This document shows positions 1 to 6,640 of a DNA stretch of 8,469 nucleotides, piece by piece; the first letter of the stretch is position 1, and every line of letters begins with the position of its first letter. A program made the position numbers and the translations under genes. The stretch is taken from the NCBI GenBank assembly GCA_021323555.1, contig JAJONP010000080.1:1-8469 (forward strand), read 5' to 3'. The stretch is from Gammaproteobacteria bacterium. Lineage in GTDB: Bacteria; Pseudomonadota; Gammaproteobacteria; DSM-16500. The notes under the pieces were generated by a model. The model worked only from the letters and a program-made list of their open reading frames with translations. It was not told the DNA's origin and searched no databases.

Positions 1-131
1 GGGATAATAACACCCTGCCTCAACTGACGTGACAAGCCGCAATTTAATTCACAAGGAAATCAAGATATAGCACAATATCAGCGCAACAATAAGCCGAACA
101 ATTGAAATGCACCATTGCCTCCCTATATAAA

Positions 132-164
132 TGCCAAGGTAAAGCTGTATGCCTCACCTTGGCA
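132..164 (-). terminator. Probable intrinsic terminator for the leftward gene
   Basis: A perfect 9-bp inverted repeat is present: TGCCAAGGT at 132-140 and ACCTTGGCA at 156-164, with a 15-nt loop. Read on the - strand the stem is followed by TTTATATAG, a modest U-rich tract. It lies about 90 nt past the stop codon of the - strand gene at 252-569, the right place to end that transcript. The loop is long and the U-tract is weak, so it could instead be a remnant inverted repeat of a mobile element. Confidence 0.5.
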
Positions 165-251
165 GTGCAACACTCGGGCAGCCTAATTGTTTGAATGGAA
201 CCGTCAATTCTGTCTCAAAGAAAGTATCAGTGGCCTAAGAATTAAAAACAG

Positions 252-569
252 TTAGTCGTCTTCCTGCTTAATTCTGACTTCACCATCCTTGATTCTAATG
301 CGGATGCCACCTGCTTCATTCCCGCGCCCCGGTATATCGTCATCATCCTCACGAGGCAATTGTTGATTAAGTAAATTGCCGGGGAGTAACCCACCGGTTT
401 GCTTATTAAACAGCAGATTGGCCATAGTGGCAGTATTCTGACCATAAAACGGCACACCGGGAAACTGGGTGATATTATTGCCCACAGTGCCTGTTAATCC
501 AAACGGTTGTGCATTCAATTGAAAAACAGGCAATCTCAGCAAAAGAGACAAAGAATTTATACTTACCAT
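252..569 (-). CDS. Hypothetical acidic-tailed 105-aa protein
   Basis: I do not recognise this protein. The ATG at 569-567 is preceded by AGGAAAGGAATACT, a purine-rich Shine-Dalgarno-like stretch at workable spacing, and the frame ends with TAA at 254-252. The N-terminal half is mildly hydrophobic and rich in Leu, Gly, Asn, Pro and Phe (about residues 1-70), with no clear signal peptide or membrane helix. An acidic run EDDDD follows near residue 75. The C-terminus alternates charged and aliphatic residues (IRIRIKDGEVRIKQEDD), which could form a beta hairpin or a charged tail. A plausible terminator lies downstream at 132-164, which supports a real transcription unit. The gene is convergent with nothing visible and has no functional partner nearby. 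The ribosome binding site, terminator and biased composition favour a real gene over a chance frame, but its function is unknown. Confidence 0.5.
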   Translation of the reverse strand: MVSINSLSLLLRLPVFQLNAQPFGLTGTVGNNITQFPGVPFYGQNTATMANLLFNKQTGGLLPGNLLNQQLPREDDDDIPGRGNEAGGIRIRIKDGEVRIKQEDD

Positions 570-588
570 AGTATTCCTTTCCTACTCG

Positions 589-738
589 CTATCGTACTAT
601 TTCAAGTGTTCCAATACTGGATACAATACGCCGTATTGCATATAATAAATATAGAAACACTGCACCAATGCCTGCTCTATAAAATAAAAAACAAATATAG
701 AATAAAAATTGCCTTGAGTCGTCTTTGAATCGAGCCAT
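589..738 (-). CDS. Possible small hydrophobic peptide (49 aa)
   Basis: A short frame from ATG at 738-736 to TAG at 591-589 ends about 20 bp before the 105-aa gene on the same strand. It encodes a basic N-terminus (MARFKDDSR) followed by one hydrophobic stretch (residues about 11-36, rich in Phe, Leu, Tyr and Ile) that could span a membrane once, then a short polar end. AGGAG lies only 1 nt from the ATG, too close for efficient initiation. The frame also overlaps an operator-like palindrome. It may be a leader or membrane microprotein, or simply an AT-rich chance frame. I recognise no family. Confidence 0.2.
   Translation of the reverse strand: MARFKDDSRQFLFYICFLFYRAGIGAVFLYLLYAIRRIVSSIGTLEIVR
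621..641. promoter_or_regulatory. Operator-like palindrome next to a TATAAT box
   Basis: CAATACG at 624-630 and CGTATTG at 632-638 form a 7-bp inverted repeat around one central base; with flanking bases the arms match at 9 of 10 positions. On the + strand a perfect TATAAT lies at 641-646 and a poor -35-like CTGGAT at 617-622, so the palindrome would occupy the promoter spacer, a classic repressor position. No + strand gene follows, however. On the - strand it lies upstream of the 105-aa gene. The dyad is clear; the regulatory role is inferred. Confidence 0.3.
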
Positions 739-1015
739 TCTCCTCTGTTCACACACGCTCTAAAAATTGCTTGAGTATAACCCATTGGTGAACCATCCTA
801 CAGGATGAGATTTTCATGGCTGGCGCAGCAGAAGATGTTGTATTCTTCCCGCCAAATCTCAATAAGCACTGACGAATGGGCCCTTGCACCCTTTTTGGCT
901 TGGGTTGGCGTCTTAGACGGTGTTCATTTTACACAGCGAATGTCAGCTCAAGAATATTAATTTACCGTGATCAATCTCTGGTTTTGCTAAGCGCTTTTCC
1001 AAGTGCATTATTAGT
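739..1015. other. No gene recognised; short hairpin and open-frame scrap
   Basis: No convincing gene was found. CATCCT (794-799) and AGGATG (802-807) form a tight hairpin followed by AGATTTT, possibly a weak terminator or a repeat element. On the - strand one frame is open from 1092 down to the TGA at 945-943. From the ATG at 1077 it would give 44 residues rich in Glu, Lys and Gln (HFQQLQEEY near its start), which I do not recognise. It may be debris from the element whose orfA remnant lies just upstream. Confidence 0.3.
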
Positions 1016-1485
1016 TTAGGAGACGGTTTGACGTATTCTTCCTGTAATTGTTGAAAATGGTACCGGGTGCTGCCCATCTGATTGAGGGCCGCTTAAACGC
1101 CCGGTTGGCTTCCACTTTCCAACGCTTTCCAGCCCAACTACTGATCCCGGAATGTACCCCAGGTTTCCCCCAACGATTCCAGCGCCCAGAGCGCAGCGGT
1201 TCTTAAACTCTTTTTCAAGCGCCTTGAAAGAGGGCGGGTTCTCTTCCACTTCAATAAGAGCGACCTGGAGGTTCTTGAACAGCCGCTGGCAGGCATTCTC
1301 GAATTCCAGCACCCCTAAGCACTTGGCTTCCGAAATAATCATGCCACTATACTTCTGCTTCCATTTGAAAAAAGTGGCCTGAGAAATACCCAACTCCCGG
1401 CATACCTTCTACACCGTCTTTTCACCTGATACCTACCTTCGGATCGCTGCGATATCTGATCTTCCGTGAATCTAGCGATCTTCAT
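1016..1485 (-). pseudogene. Decayed IS3-family transposase orfA
   Basis: This is a remnant of the small helix-turn-helix subunit (orfA) of an IS3-family element, whose intact product helps bind the element's ends. The start is ATG at 1485-1483, preceded by GAAAGGAGCCCCC, a strong Shine-Dalgarno. Residues MKIARFTEDQI match the family opening. The frame then shifts near 1455-1462; the continuing frame reads AAIRR, a stop, VSGEKTV, a stop, then KVCRELGISQATFFKWKQK, the hallmark orfA helix-turn-helix. The stops are amber codons at 1433-1435 and 1409-1411 (CTA on +), consistent with CAG to TAG changes. The following GMIISEAK and EFENACQRLF resemble the leucine-zipper-like region, after which similarity fades at about 1200. 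No orfB with a DDE catalytic triad is visible, so the copy is dead. The left boundary given is the end of an open frame, not a proven element end. Confidence 0.75.
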
Positions 1486-1531
1486 GGGGGCTCCTTTCAA
1501 GGGAATTAAAATAAAGACCATCGACTTTTAA

Positions 1532-1678
1532 ACGGATCCGGCTCTTTGGCTCAGATCACAACTCTCTGAGTCCGAAGCCAGCGCCATCCGCAAAGAGGTA
1601 CACAAGCTCTTTCTGGCTCCAGCCGACTCCCCGAAGAACAAGGTCTTCTATGCATCGACGGGTGACCGAAAGTCGTAA
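1532..1678 (+). other. Unrecognised open-frame fragment (48 codons)
   Basis: The frame between TAA at 1529-1531 and TAA at 1676-1678 is open for 48 codons without an ATG. It encodes a mixed charged peptide containing SQLSESEASAIRKEVHKLF and ending KVFYASTGDRKS. It could be the C-terminal scrap of a gene whose front was removed when the neighbouring insertion sequence arrived. It could also be a chance frame in this GC-richer stretch. Nothing else is recognisable between 1486 and 1804. Confidence 0.2.
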
Positions 1679-1773
1679 GGTTTCATAGGAGCTGGCCGTG
1701 AGATATATCATCCGTCAATTTTTCATACAAATATCTGACAAAACTGTAATCTGATTGGGGTACTAACTTATCG

Positions 1774-1797
1774 CATAATATGCATCACCTTAAGAAG
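1774..1797 (+). promoter_or_regulatory. Candidate -10 box and ribosome binding site of the RHH pseudogene
   Basis: CATAAT at 1774-1779 is a good -10-like box, but no convincing -35 element lies 16-18 bp upstream. TAAGAAG at 1791-1797 is a Shine-Dalgarno-like site 7 nt before the ATG at 1805. No promoter is evident between here and the efflux operon, so transcription from this point could still reach the pump genes. Confidence 0.3.
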
Positions 1798-1804
1798 TGT
1801 GGAT

Positions 1805-1987
1805 ATGACGGCTAATCGAAAAAAAGACAAAACTCTGGTTCGAGTAGCAATTTGCCTCGATCCAGGTGACTATGCAAGGTTCGAGACACTTGCTAAAGAA
1901 GAATGACTCTCTGCTGCATGGTTTATCCGACGTGCCATGAGAGATTTTCTAGCCGAAATAAGTGTGAAGAATCAAAGAAGAGCCTAA
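1805..1987 (+). pseudogene. CopG/Arc-like ribbon-helix-helix protein with internal stop
   Basis: The frame from ATG 1805 to TAA 1985-1987 encodes 60 codons but is cut by TGA at 1904-1906 (codon 34). Before the stop, residues about 11-26 (TLVRVAICLDPGDYAR) give the beta strand and first turn of a ribbon-helix-helix DNA-binding protein, then FETLAKEE. After the stop it continues LSAAWFIRRAMRDFL, the usual second helix. The broken codon falls where relatives carry Arg or Lys, so a single CGA to TGA transition explains it. Intact members bind operators as dimers and often control a neighbouring gene. The next pseudogene starts only 4 bp downstream, suggesting the pair formed one operon. Translation would now yield a 33-residue stub lacking the second helix, unlikely to bind DNA. 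A reassignment or readthrough of TGA seems unlikely, as nearby long genes contain no in-frame TGA. Confidence 0.75.
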
Positions 1988-1991
1988 GCCA

Positions 1992-2185
1992 ATGAACGTC
2001 TCTAAACTTGAAGAAAACCTGCAAGCGTTGATTGCCAACCTGGATGAAAAATCCTTCATCTATGACCTGTCCCTGGCCTATAGACTGTCACAGTCTGCTA
2101 TTAATCGCCTAAAACCGGTTCTTACCACATGGCCAATGGCAAGAGGGAGGCACCTTGGAAAAAGAAGGTCTTCATTAGGGCAAAA
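1992..2185 (+). pseudogene. N-terminal stub of a type IIG-like restriction-methylase, frameshifted
   Basis: From ATG 1992 the frame reads MNVSKLEENLQALIANLDEK then SFIYDLSLAYRLSQSAINRL. From memory this resembles the N-terminus of large Eco57I-type restriction-modification methylases, which have a SFIYDLLLAYGLPKASITRL-like opening and then a W-K-K-K segment. At the A-run 2111-2114 one base appears to be missing: in the next frame the sequence continues KTGSYHMANG and then EAPWKKKVFIRAK up to 2185, restoring the expected order. Only about 65 codons of a gene normally several hundred to over a thousand codons long remain; the methylase motifs and nuclease domain are absent. The efflux fusion gene begins 36 bp further on. 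The frameshifted half lies in the same frame as that gene, so a naive gene caller would start the fusion protein at 2129. The decay is well supported; the exact family is from memory. Confidence 0.6.
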
Positions 2186-2221
2186 CCTCCACGCAAATGC
2201 CGAGACAAGGAACAACTGAGC

Positions 2222-3316
2222 ATGAAACTAATCAAGAAACTAATTTTTATATACAGCTTTTTAATCATTCTTTTTCTAGCAGGTTGTCAATCTCCGAATG
2301 AAAGCAAAGAAGTAGAGTATACATACCAAGTTAGTAAGCCTTTAGTAAAGGATGTGAGGCTGAATGATGAATATGTGTGCCAGATTAGAGCCATTCAACA
2401 TATTGAGCTTCGTTCACTAGAAAAAGGTTATTTACAAAAAAAATATGTAGATGAAGGACAATTTGTTCGCCAGGGACAATTGCTATTTCAAATCAAGCCG
2501 AATATTTATAAAGCCGATGTTCAAAAATCACAAGCTGAGGTTGATCTCGCTCAGATTGAGCTAAAGAATAACAAGGCATTGGTAGAAAAAGATATTATTT
2601 CCAAAAGTGAATCAGCAATGTCTGCTGCCAAATTAGCCAAAGCCGAGGCGGAATTGGAGATGTCCAAAACTCATCTGGGATTTACTGAAATTCGAGCACC
2701 TTTTAATGGACTGGTTGGCAGGCTTGGAAACATAAGAACTGGAAGTTTGCTTGATGAAGGAGAATTACTTACCACATTGAGTGACAATCATAAAATGTGG
2801 GTGTATTTTAATGTACCCGAAGCTCAATATTTAAACTATATGAAAAAAAAACGAAATAATATTTCTCAGACCGTTCAATTAAAATTGGCCAACAAAGAAG
2901 TGTATTCCGAAGCTGGAACGATAGAAACGATTGAATCGGATTTTAGCAATACCTCCGGGAACATTGCATTCAGAGCTACTTTTAATAATCCCCATTTACT
3001 TCTGCGTTATGGACAAACAGGCAACATTCTTTGGTCTAAATTGATAAAAAAAGCCATAATTATTCCACAAAAATCCACATTCGAAATTTTAGATAAAAAG
3101 TTTGTCCTTGTCGTAGACAAAAAAGGGGTTCTCCATGAGCGTGAGATCGTCGTTGCCGAAGAAGCACCCAATATTTTTATTCTCAAGTCTGGAATTAGAG
3201 CAGACGAAATGTTCTTGCTTGAGCGACAAAACAATATATACAAAGGGGATAAAATAAAATACAAAATTATGGATCCCCAAAGTGTAATCAAAAGTTTAGA
3301 TTTGTATGCCAATTAA
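2222..3316 (+). CDS. RND efflux membrane fusion (periplasmic adaptor) lipoprotein
   Basis: This 364-aa AcrA/MexA-family adaptor would link the inner-membrane pump to the outer-membrane channel in the periplasm. The start at ATG 2222 is chosen because it gives a lipoprotein signal (basic MKLIKK, hydrophobic core, lipobox LAGC with Cys22) and has AAGGA at 2207-2211. The frame is open back to 2129, but those codons belong to the restriction-gene remnant and would bury the signal. Domains in order: first half of the lipoyl (barrel-sandwich) domain around residues 60-93 (EGQFVRQGQLLF), alpha-helical hairpin about 95-150 (QKSQAEVDLAQIEL, KLAKAEAELEMSK), second lipoyl half about 153-175 (TEIRAPFNGLVGRLG), beta-barrel about 190-275, and membrane-proximal domain about 276-345. 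The wording is most like Bacteroidota adaptors. Gln23 after the lipid-bearing Cys lacks the Asp that retains many adaptors in the inner membrane of enterobacteria; whether that rule applies here is unknown. The pump gene follows after 17 bp. Confidence 0.93.
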   Translation: MKLIKKLIFIYSFLIILFLAGCQSPNESKEVEYTYQVSKPLVKDVRLNDEYVCQIRAIQHIELRSLEKGYLQKKYVDEGQFVRQGQLLFQIKPNIYKADVQKSQAEVDLAQIELKNNKALVEKDIISKSESAMSAAKLAKAEAELEMSKTHLGFTEIRAPFNGLVGRLGNIRTGSLLDEGELLTTLSDNHKMWVYFNVPEAQYLNYMKKKRNNISQTVQLKLANKEVYSEAGTIETIESDFSNTSGNIAFRATFNNPHLLLRYGQTGNILWSKLIKKAIIIPQKSTFEILDKKFVLVVDKKGVLHEREIVVAEEAPNIFILKSGIRADEMFLLERQNNIYKGDKIKYKIMDPQSVIKSLDLYAN

Positions 3317-3333
3317 CAGAGGCTAATATAACA

Positions 3334-6300
3334 ATGTTTCAGAATATACTAAAACGGCCTGTTTTAGGTTTGGTTATTTCTATATTTATCGTTTTTTTGG
3401 GTTGTCTTTCTATTCAGCAACTGCCTATTTCGCAGTTTCCAAAGATTGCCCCTACGGTAGTAAATGTTTTCATTGCCTACCCAGGCGCCAGTGCAGATGT
3501 ACTTACAAAATCCACACTAATTCCACTAGAAGCCGCTATTAATGGTGTACAAGGCATGCGATACATGGCCTCAGATGCTACCAGTGCAGGCGAGGCAACA
3601 CTTAGACTTGTATTTGAACCAGGTACAGATCCAAGCCAAGCTGTGGTAAGTGTTAAAACACGTGTGGATCAGGTAATGACTTCATTGCCCGAATTAGTGC
3701 AAAGAGAGGGGGTTCAGATACTACCTCTCCAACCATCCATGCTGATGTATATCGACTTATATTCTGAATCCAAAACAATCGATCAAAAATATCTTTTTAA
3801 TTACGCTTACACAAAACTTATTCCAGAAATTCAACGGATAACGGGCGTGGCAAATGCCAGTTTGCTAGGAACCAGAACTTATTCCATGAGAATATGGCTT
3901 AAACCTGATAGGATGAGGGCGTACAATATATCTCCCGAAGAAGTTGTTGAGGCTATTAAAAAGCAAAGTATTATTGCCCGTCCAGGCAGGTTAGGTCAAA
4001 GTTCGGGGAAAAAAGCCCAATCTACTGAATATGTTCTTGATTATGAGGGCAGGTACAATGAACCTAAACAATACGAGAATATCATTATAAAAAGCTCAGA
4101 ATTTGGAGAAATGGTCAAACTCCGAGATATAGCTGAGGTCGAATTAGGAAGTGAGTTTTATGATATATATAACAATCTCGATGGAAAACCATCTGCATCG
4201 ATAATACTAAAGCAAACACCAAACAGCAATGGTAGAGAAGTAATCAAAAATATTAAAAATAAGATAAATGAGCTTAAAAAAGATTTTCCAGACGGCATAA
4301 ATGCAAAGTACAGCTACGATGTTTCCAAATTTTTAGATGCTTCTATTGAGCAAGTAATAGATACCATAAGAGATGCATTTATTTTGGTAACCTTAGTTGT
4401 ATTTTTGTTTTTGGGTGATTGGCGTTCTACAATCATTCCCATCATTGCTGTGCCAATTTCCTTAATTGGAGCATTTTTTGTGCTTCTAATATTTGGAATG
4501 TCCATAAACTTAATTACCTTGTTTGCTGTGGTATTAGCTATTGGAATCGTTGTAGACGATGCCATCGTTGTTGTAGAAGCCGTACACAGCAAAATGGAAG
4601 AAGATCCCTCCCTAACGCCATATGCTGCCACTCAAAAAGCAATGAAAGAATTGGGAGGTGCCATTCTTGCTATTACTTTGGTTATGATATCCGTATTTTG
4701 TCCAATTGCGTTTATGAGTGGCCCTGTGGGTGTATTTTATAGACAGTTCTCCATTACAATGGCAAGTTCTATTATCATTTCTGGGTTGGTTGCACTAACC
4801 CTTACGCCTGTTCTTTGCGCTATGATTCTTAGAAATCATGCAAATCATACGAAATCAAATAATTTATTGAAGCAATGCATTAATCAATTCAATGTACTTT
4901 TCGATAAATTAACTCAAAGATATATGTGGTTCTTGGATAAAACTGTTTCAAAAAGAATCATAACCTTCAGTGTAATAGTATTATTTTCAGTTGGAATTTT
5001 CATTTTTAACAAAATAGTTCCCTCAGGATTTGTACCCAATGAAGACCAGGGTACAATTTACGCTATTGTTCAAACTCCTCCCGGATCCACCTTGGAATAC
5101 ACTAATCAAATAGTCAATCAATTACAAAAGATCTCCCAAAAGGTAAAAGGAGTAGAATCAGTTACTTCAATGGTGGGCTATGAGATTATGACGGAAGGTC
5201 GAGGCTCTAATGCAGGCACATGTCTTATCAATCTAAGAAACTGGGAAGAAAGAAAGCAAAGTGTGCACGAAATAAAAGAAGAACTAGAGCACAAAACCAG
5301 TGGTTTAGGCGCTAAGGTTGAATTTTTTGAACCACCAGCCATTCCAGGTTTTGGCTCTTCTGGCGGATTTTCCTTGCGCCTTCTCGACAAATCTGGTGAA
5401 ACCAAATATCAAGAGCTTGAAAAAGTGAATAAAGATTTCATGCATAATCTAGAAACACGAAAAGAAATTACAGGTCTGTTCACTTTTTACAATGCCTCAT
5501 ACCCTCAATATAAAATAAAAATAGATAATCAATTAGCAATGCAAAAGGGAGTATCTATTCAAAATGCAATGGAAAATTTAAACATTTTAAATAGTGGCTC
5601 CTATGAACAAGGATTTATTAAATTTGGACGGTTTTTTAAAGTGTTTACCCAAGCAAGCCCAGAGTACAGAAGAAATCTGGCTGATTTGAACAATTATTTT
5701 GTAAAAAACGAACACGGGGAAATGGTGCCGTATACTGCATTTATGACCACTGAGAAGACACAAGGCGCTAATGAAATTACTCGATACAACATGTATAACT
5801 CTGCGGTAATTAGAGGTTTTTGGGCAAATGGTTTTACCTCGGGAGATGCTATTAATGCCATAAAGGACGTGGCTCAAAAAACCCTGCCCAGAGGGTATGA
5901 TATTGCATGGGAAGACCTTTCATACGATGAAGCCAAACGTGGAAATGAGTTCGCCGTTATCTCTTTAATAGTAGTGCTATTTGTATATTTAGTATTAGCA
6001 GTTCAATATGAGAGTTTTGTATTGCCTCTGGCAGTACTCTTATCCTTGCCAGTAGGGATTTTTGGCTCTTACTTTATGCTCAAACTAATGGGTTTGGCAA
6101 ACGATGTATATGCACAAATCGCTATCATTACGCTTATTGGGCTTTTGGGTAAAAATGCCGTATTAATTGTAGAGTTTGCAGTACAAAAACGAAATGAGGG
6201 GTTGTCAATATTAAATGCGGCACTGGAAGGTGCAAAGATGCGTTTTAGACCGATATTGATGACTTCCTTTGCATTTATAGCCGGACTTCTGCCATTAGTT

Positions 6301-6591
6301 TTATCTCACGGAGCTGGTGCTGTAGGAAATAGAACTCTTGGATCTTCTGCAATGGGAGGAATGATTTCTGGAACCCTCATCGGCATATTGATCATACCAG
6401 GCTTATATTTTGTGTTCGCAACCCTTGTCGATGGTAAAAAACTATTGCAGGATGAAACTCAAACATCGTTGACAGAAGCAATCATGGGCAATAAATACAA
6501 AAATAAGAAAAAATTCAAAACACTTAAACTGATGCTTAAACTATTCATTCGAAAATTGAAAGCCTCTAGACTATCCAAACTAAAAGATTAG
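3334..6591 (+). CDS. RND (HAE1/AcrB-like) inner-membrane efflux pump
   Basis: This 1085-aa proton-driven exporter would act as a trimer in the inner membrane, taking substrates from the periplasm or outer leaflet. ATG 3334 follows AGAGG at 3318-3322. The layout is typical: TM1 near residues 10-28, a large periplasmic porter loop to about 335, TM2-6 (about 340-500), TM7 near 540-560, a second porter loop to about 870, and TM8-12 to about 1040. The proton relay is intact: Asp408-Asp409 in GIVVDDAIVVVE, Lys940 in LLGKNAVLIVEF, and Arg970 with Thr977 in MRFRPILMTS, matching AcrB D407/D408, K940, R971 and T978. A glycine-rich loop at about 672-679 lies where AcrB has its substrate-path F-loop. The HAE1 class exports hydrophobic or amphiphilic compounds rather than metal ions; the actual substrate cannot be read. 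Unusual is a 33-residue C-terminal tail (1053-1085) with 14 Lys or Arg. Similarity, from memory, is strongest to Bacteroidota pumps. Confidence 0.95.
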   Translation: MFQNILKRPVLGLVISIFIVFLGCLSIQQLPISQFPKIAPTVVNVFIAYPGASADVLTKSTLIPLEAAINGVQGMRYMASDATSAGEATLRLVFEPGTDPSQAVVSVKTRVDQVMTSLPELVQREGVQILPLQPSMLMYIDLYSESKTIDQKYLFNYAYTKLIPEIQRITGVANASLLGTRTYSMRIWLKPDRMRAYNISPEEVVEAIKKQSIIARPGRLGQSSGKKAQSTEYVLDYEGRYNEPKQYENIIIKSSEFGEMVKLRDIAEVELGSEFYDIYNNLDGKPSASIILKQTPNSNGREVIKNIKNKINELKKDFPDGINAKYSYDVSKFLDASIEQVIDTIRDAFILVTLVVFLFLGDWRSTIIPIIAVPISLIGAFFVLLIFGMSINLITLFAVVLAIGIVVDDAIVVVEAVHSKMEEDPSLTPYAATQKAMKELGGAILAITLVMISVFCPIAFMSGPVGVFYRQFSITMASSIIISGLVALTLTPVLCAMILRNHANHTKSNNLLKQCINQFNVLFDKLTQRYMWFLDKTVSKRIITFSVIVLFSVGIFIFNKIVPSGFVPNEDQGTIYAIVQTPPGSTLEYTNQIVNQLQKISQKVKGVESVTSMVGYEIMTEGRGSNAGTCLINLRNWEERKQSVHEIKEELEHKTSGLGAKVEFFEPPAIPGFGSSGGFSLRLLDKSGETKYQELEKVNKDFMHNLETRKEITGLFTFYNASYPQYKIKIDNQLAMQKGVSIQNAMENLNILNSGSYEQGFIKFGRFFKVFTQASPEYRRNLADLNNYFVKNEHGEMVPYTAFMTTEKTQGANEITRYNMYNSAVIRGFWANGFTSGDAINAIKDVAQKTLPRGYDIAWEDLSYDEAKRGNEFAVISLIVVLFVYLVLAVQYESFVLPLAVLLSLPVGIFGSYFMLKLMGLANDVYAQIAIITLIGLLGKNAVLIVEFAVQKRNEGLSILNAALEGAKMRFRPILMTSFAFIAGLLPLVLSHGAGAVGNRTLGSSAMGGMISGTLIGILIIPGLYFVFATLVDGKKLLQDETQTSLTEAIMGNKYKNKKKFKTLKLMLKLFIRKLKASRLSKLKD

Positions 6592-6640
6592 CCTGTAGAG
6601 CCTTGAAAAATAGAGCCAAAATAAAAATTTGGAAAACAAT

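Noticed and set aside
132..807. CRISPR array or clustered repeats among the left-end hairpins
   Set aside because: The hairpins at 132-164, 624-638 and 794-807 have unrelated sequences and there is no regular repeat-spacer spacing.
2129..2221. N-terminal extension of the adaptor protein
   Set aside because: It contains the W-K-K-K segment of the restriction-gene remnant and would place the lipobox signal internally; ATG 2222 has its own AAGGA site.
4314..4742. Frames on both strands inside the pump gene
   Set aside because: They are shadows of the pump gene, which has intact conserved membrane motifs in its own frame.
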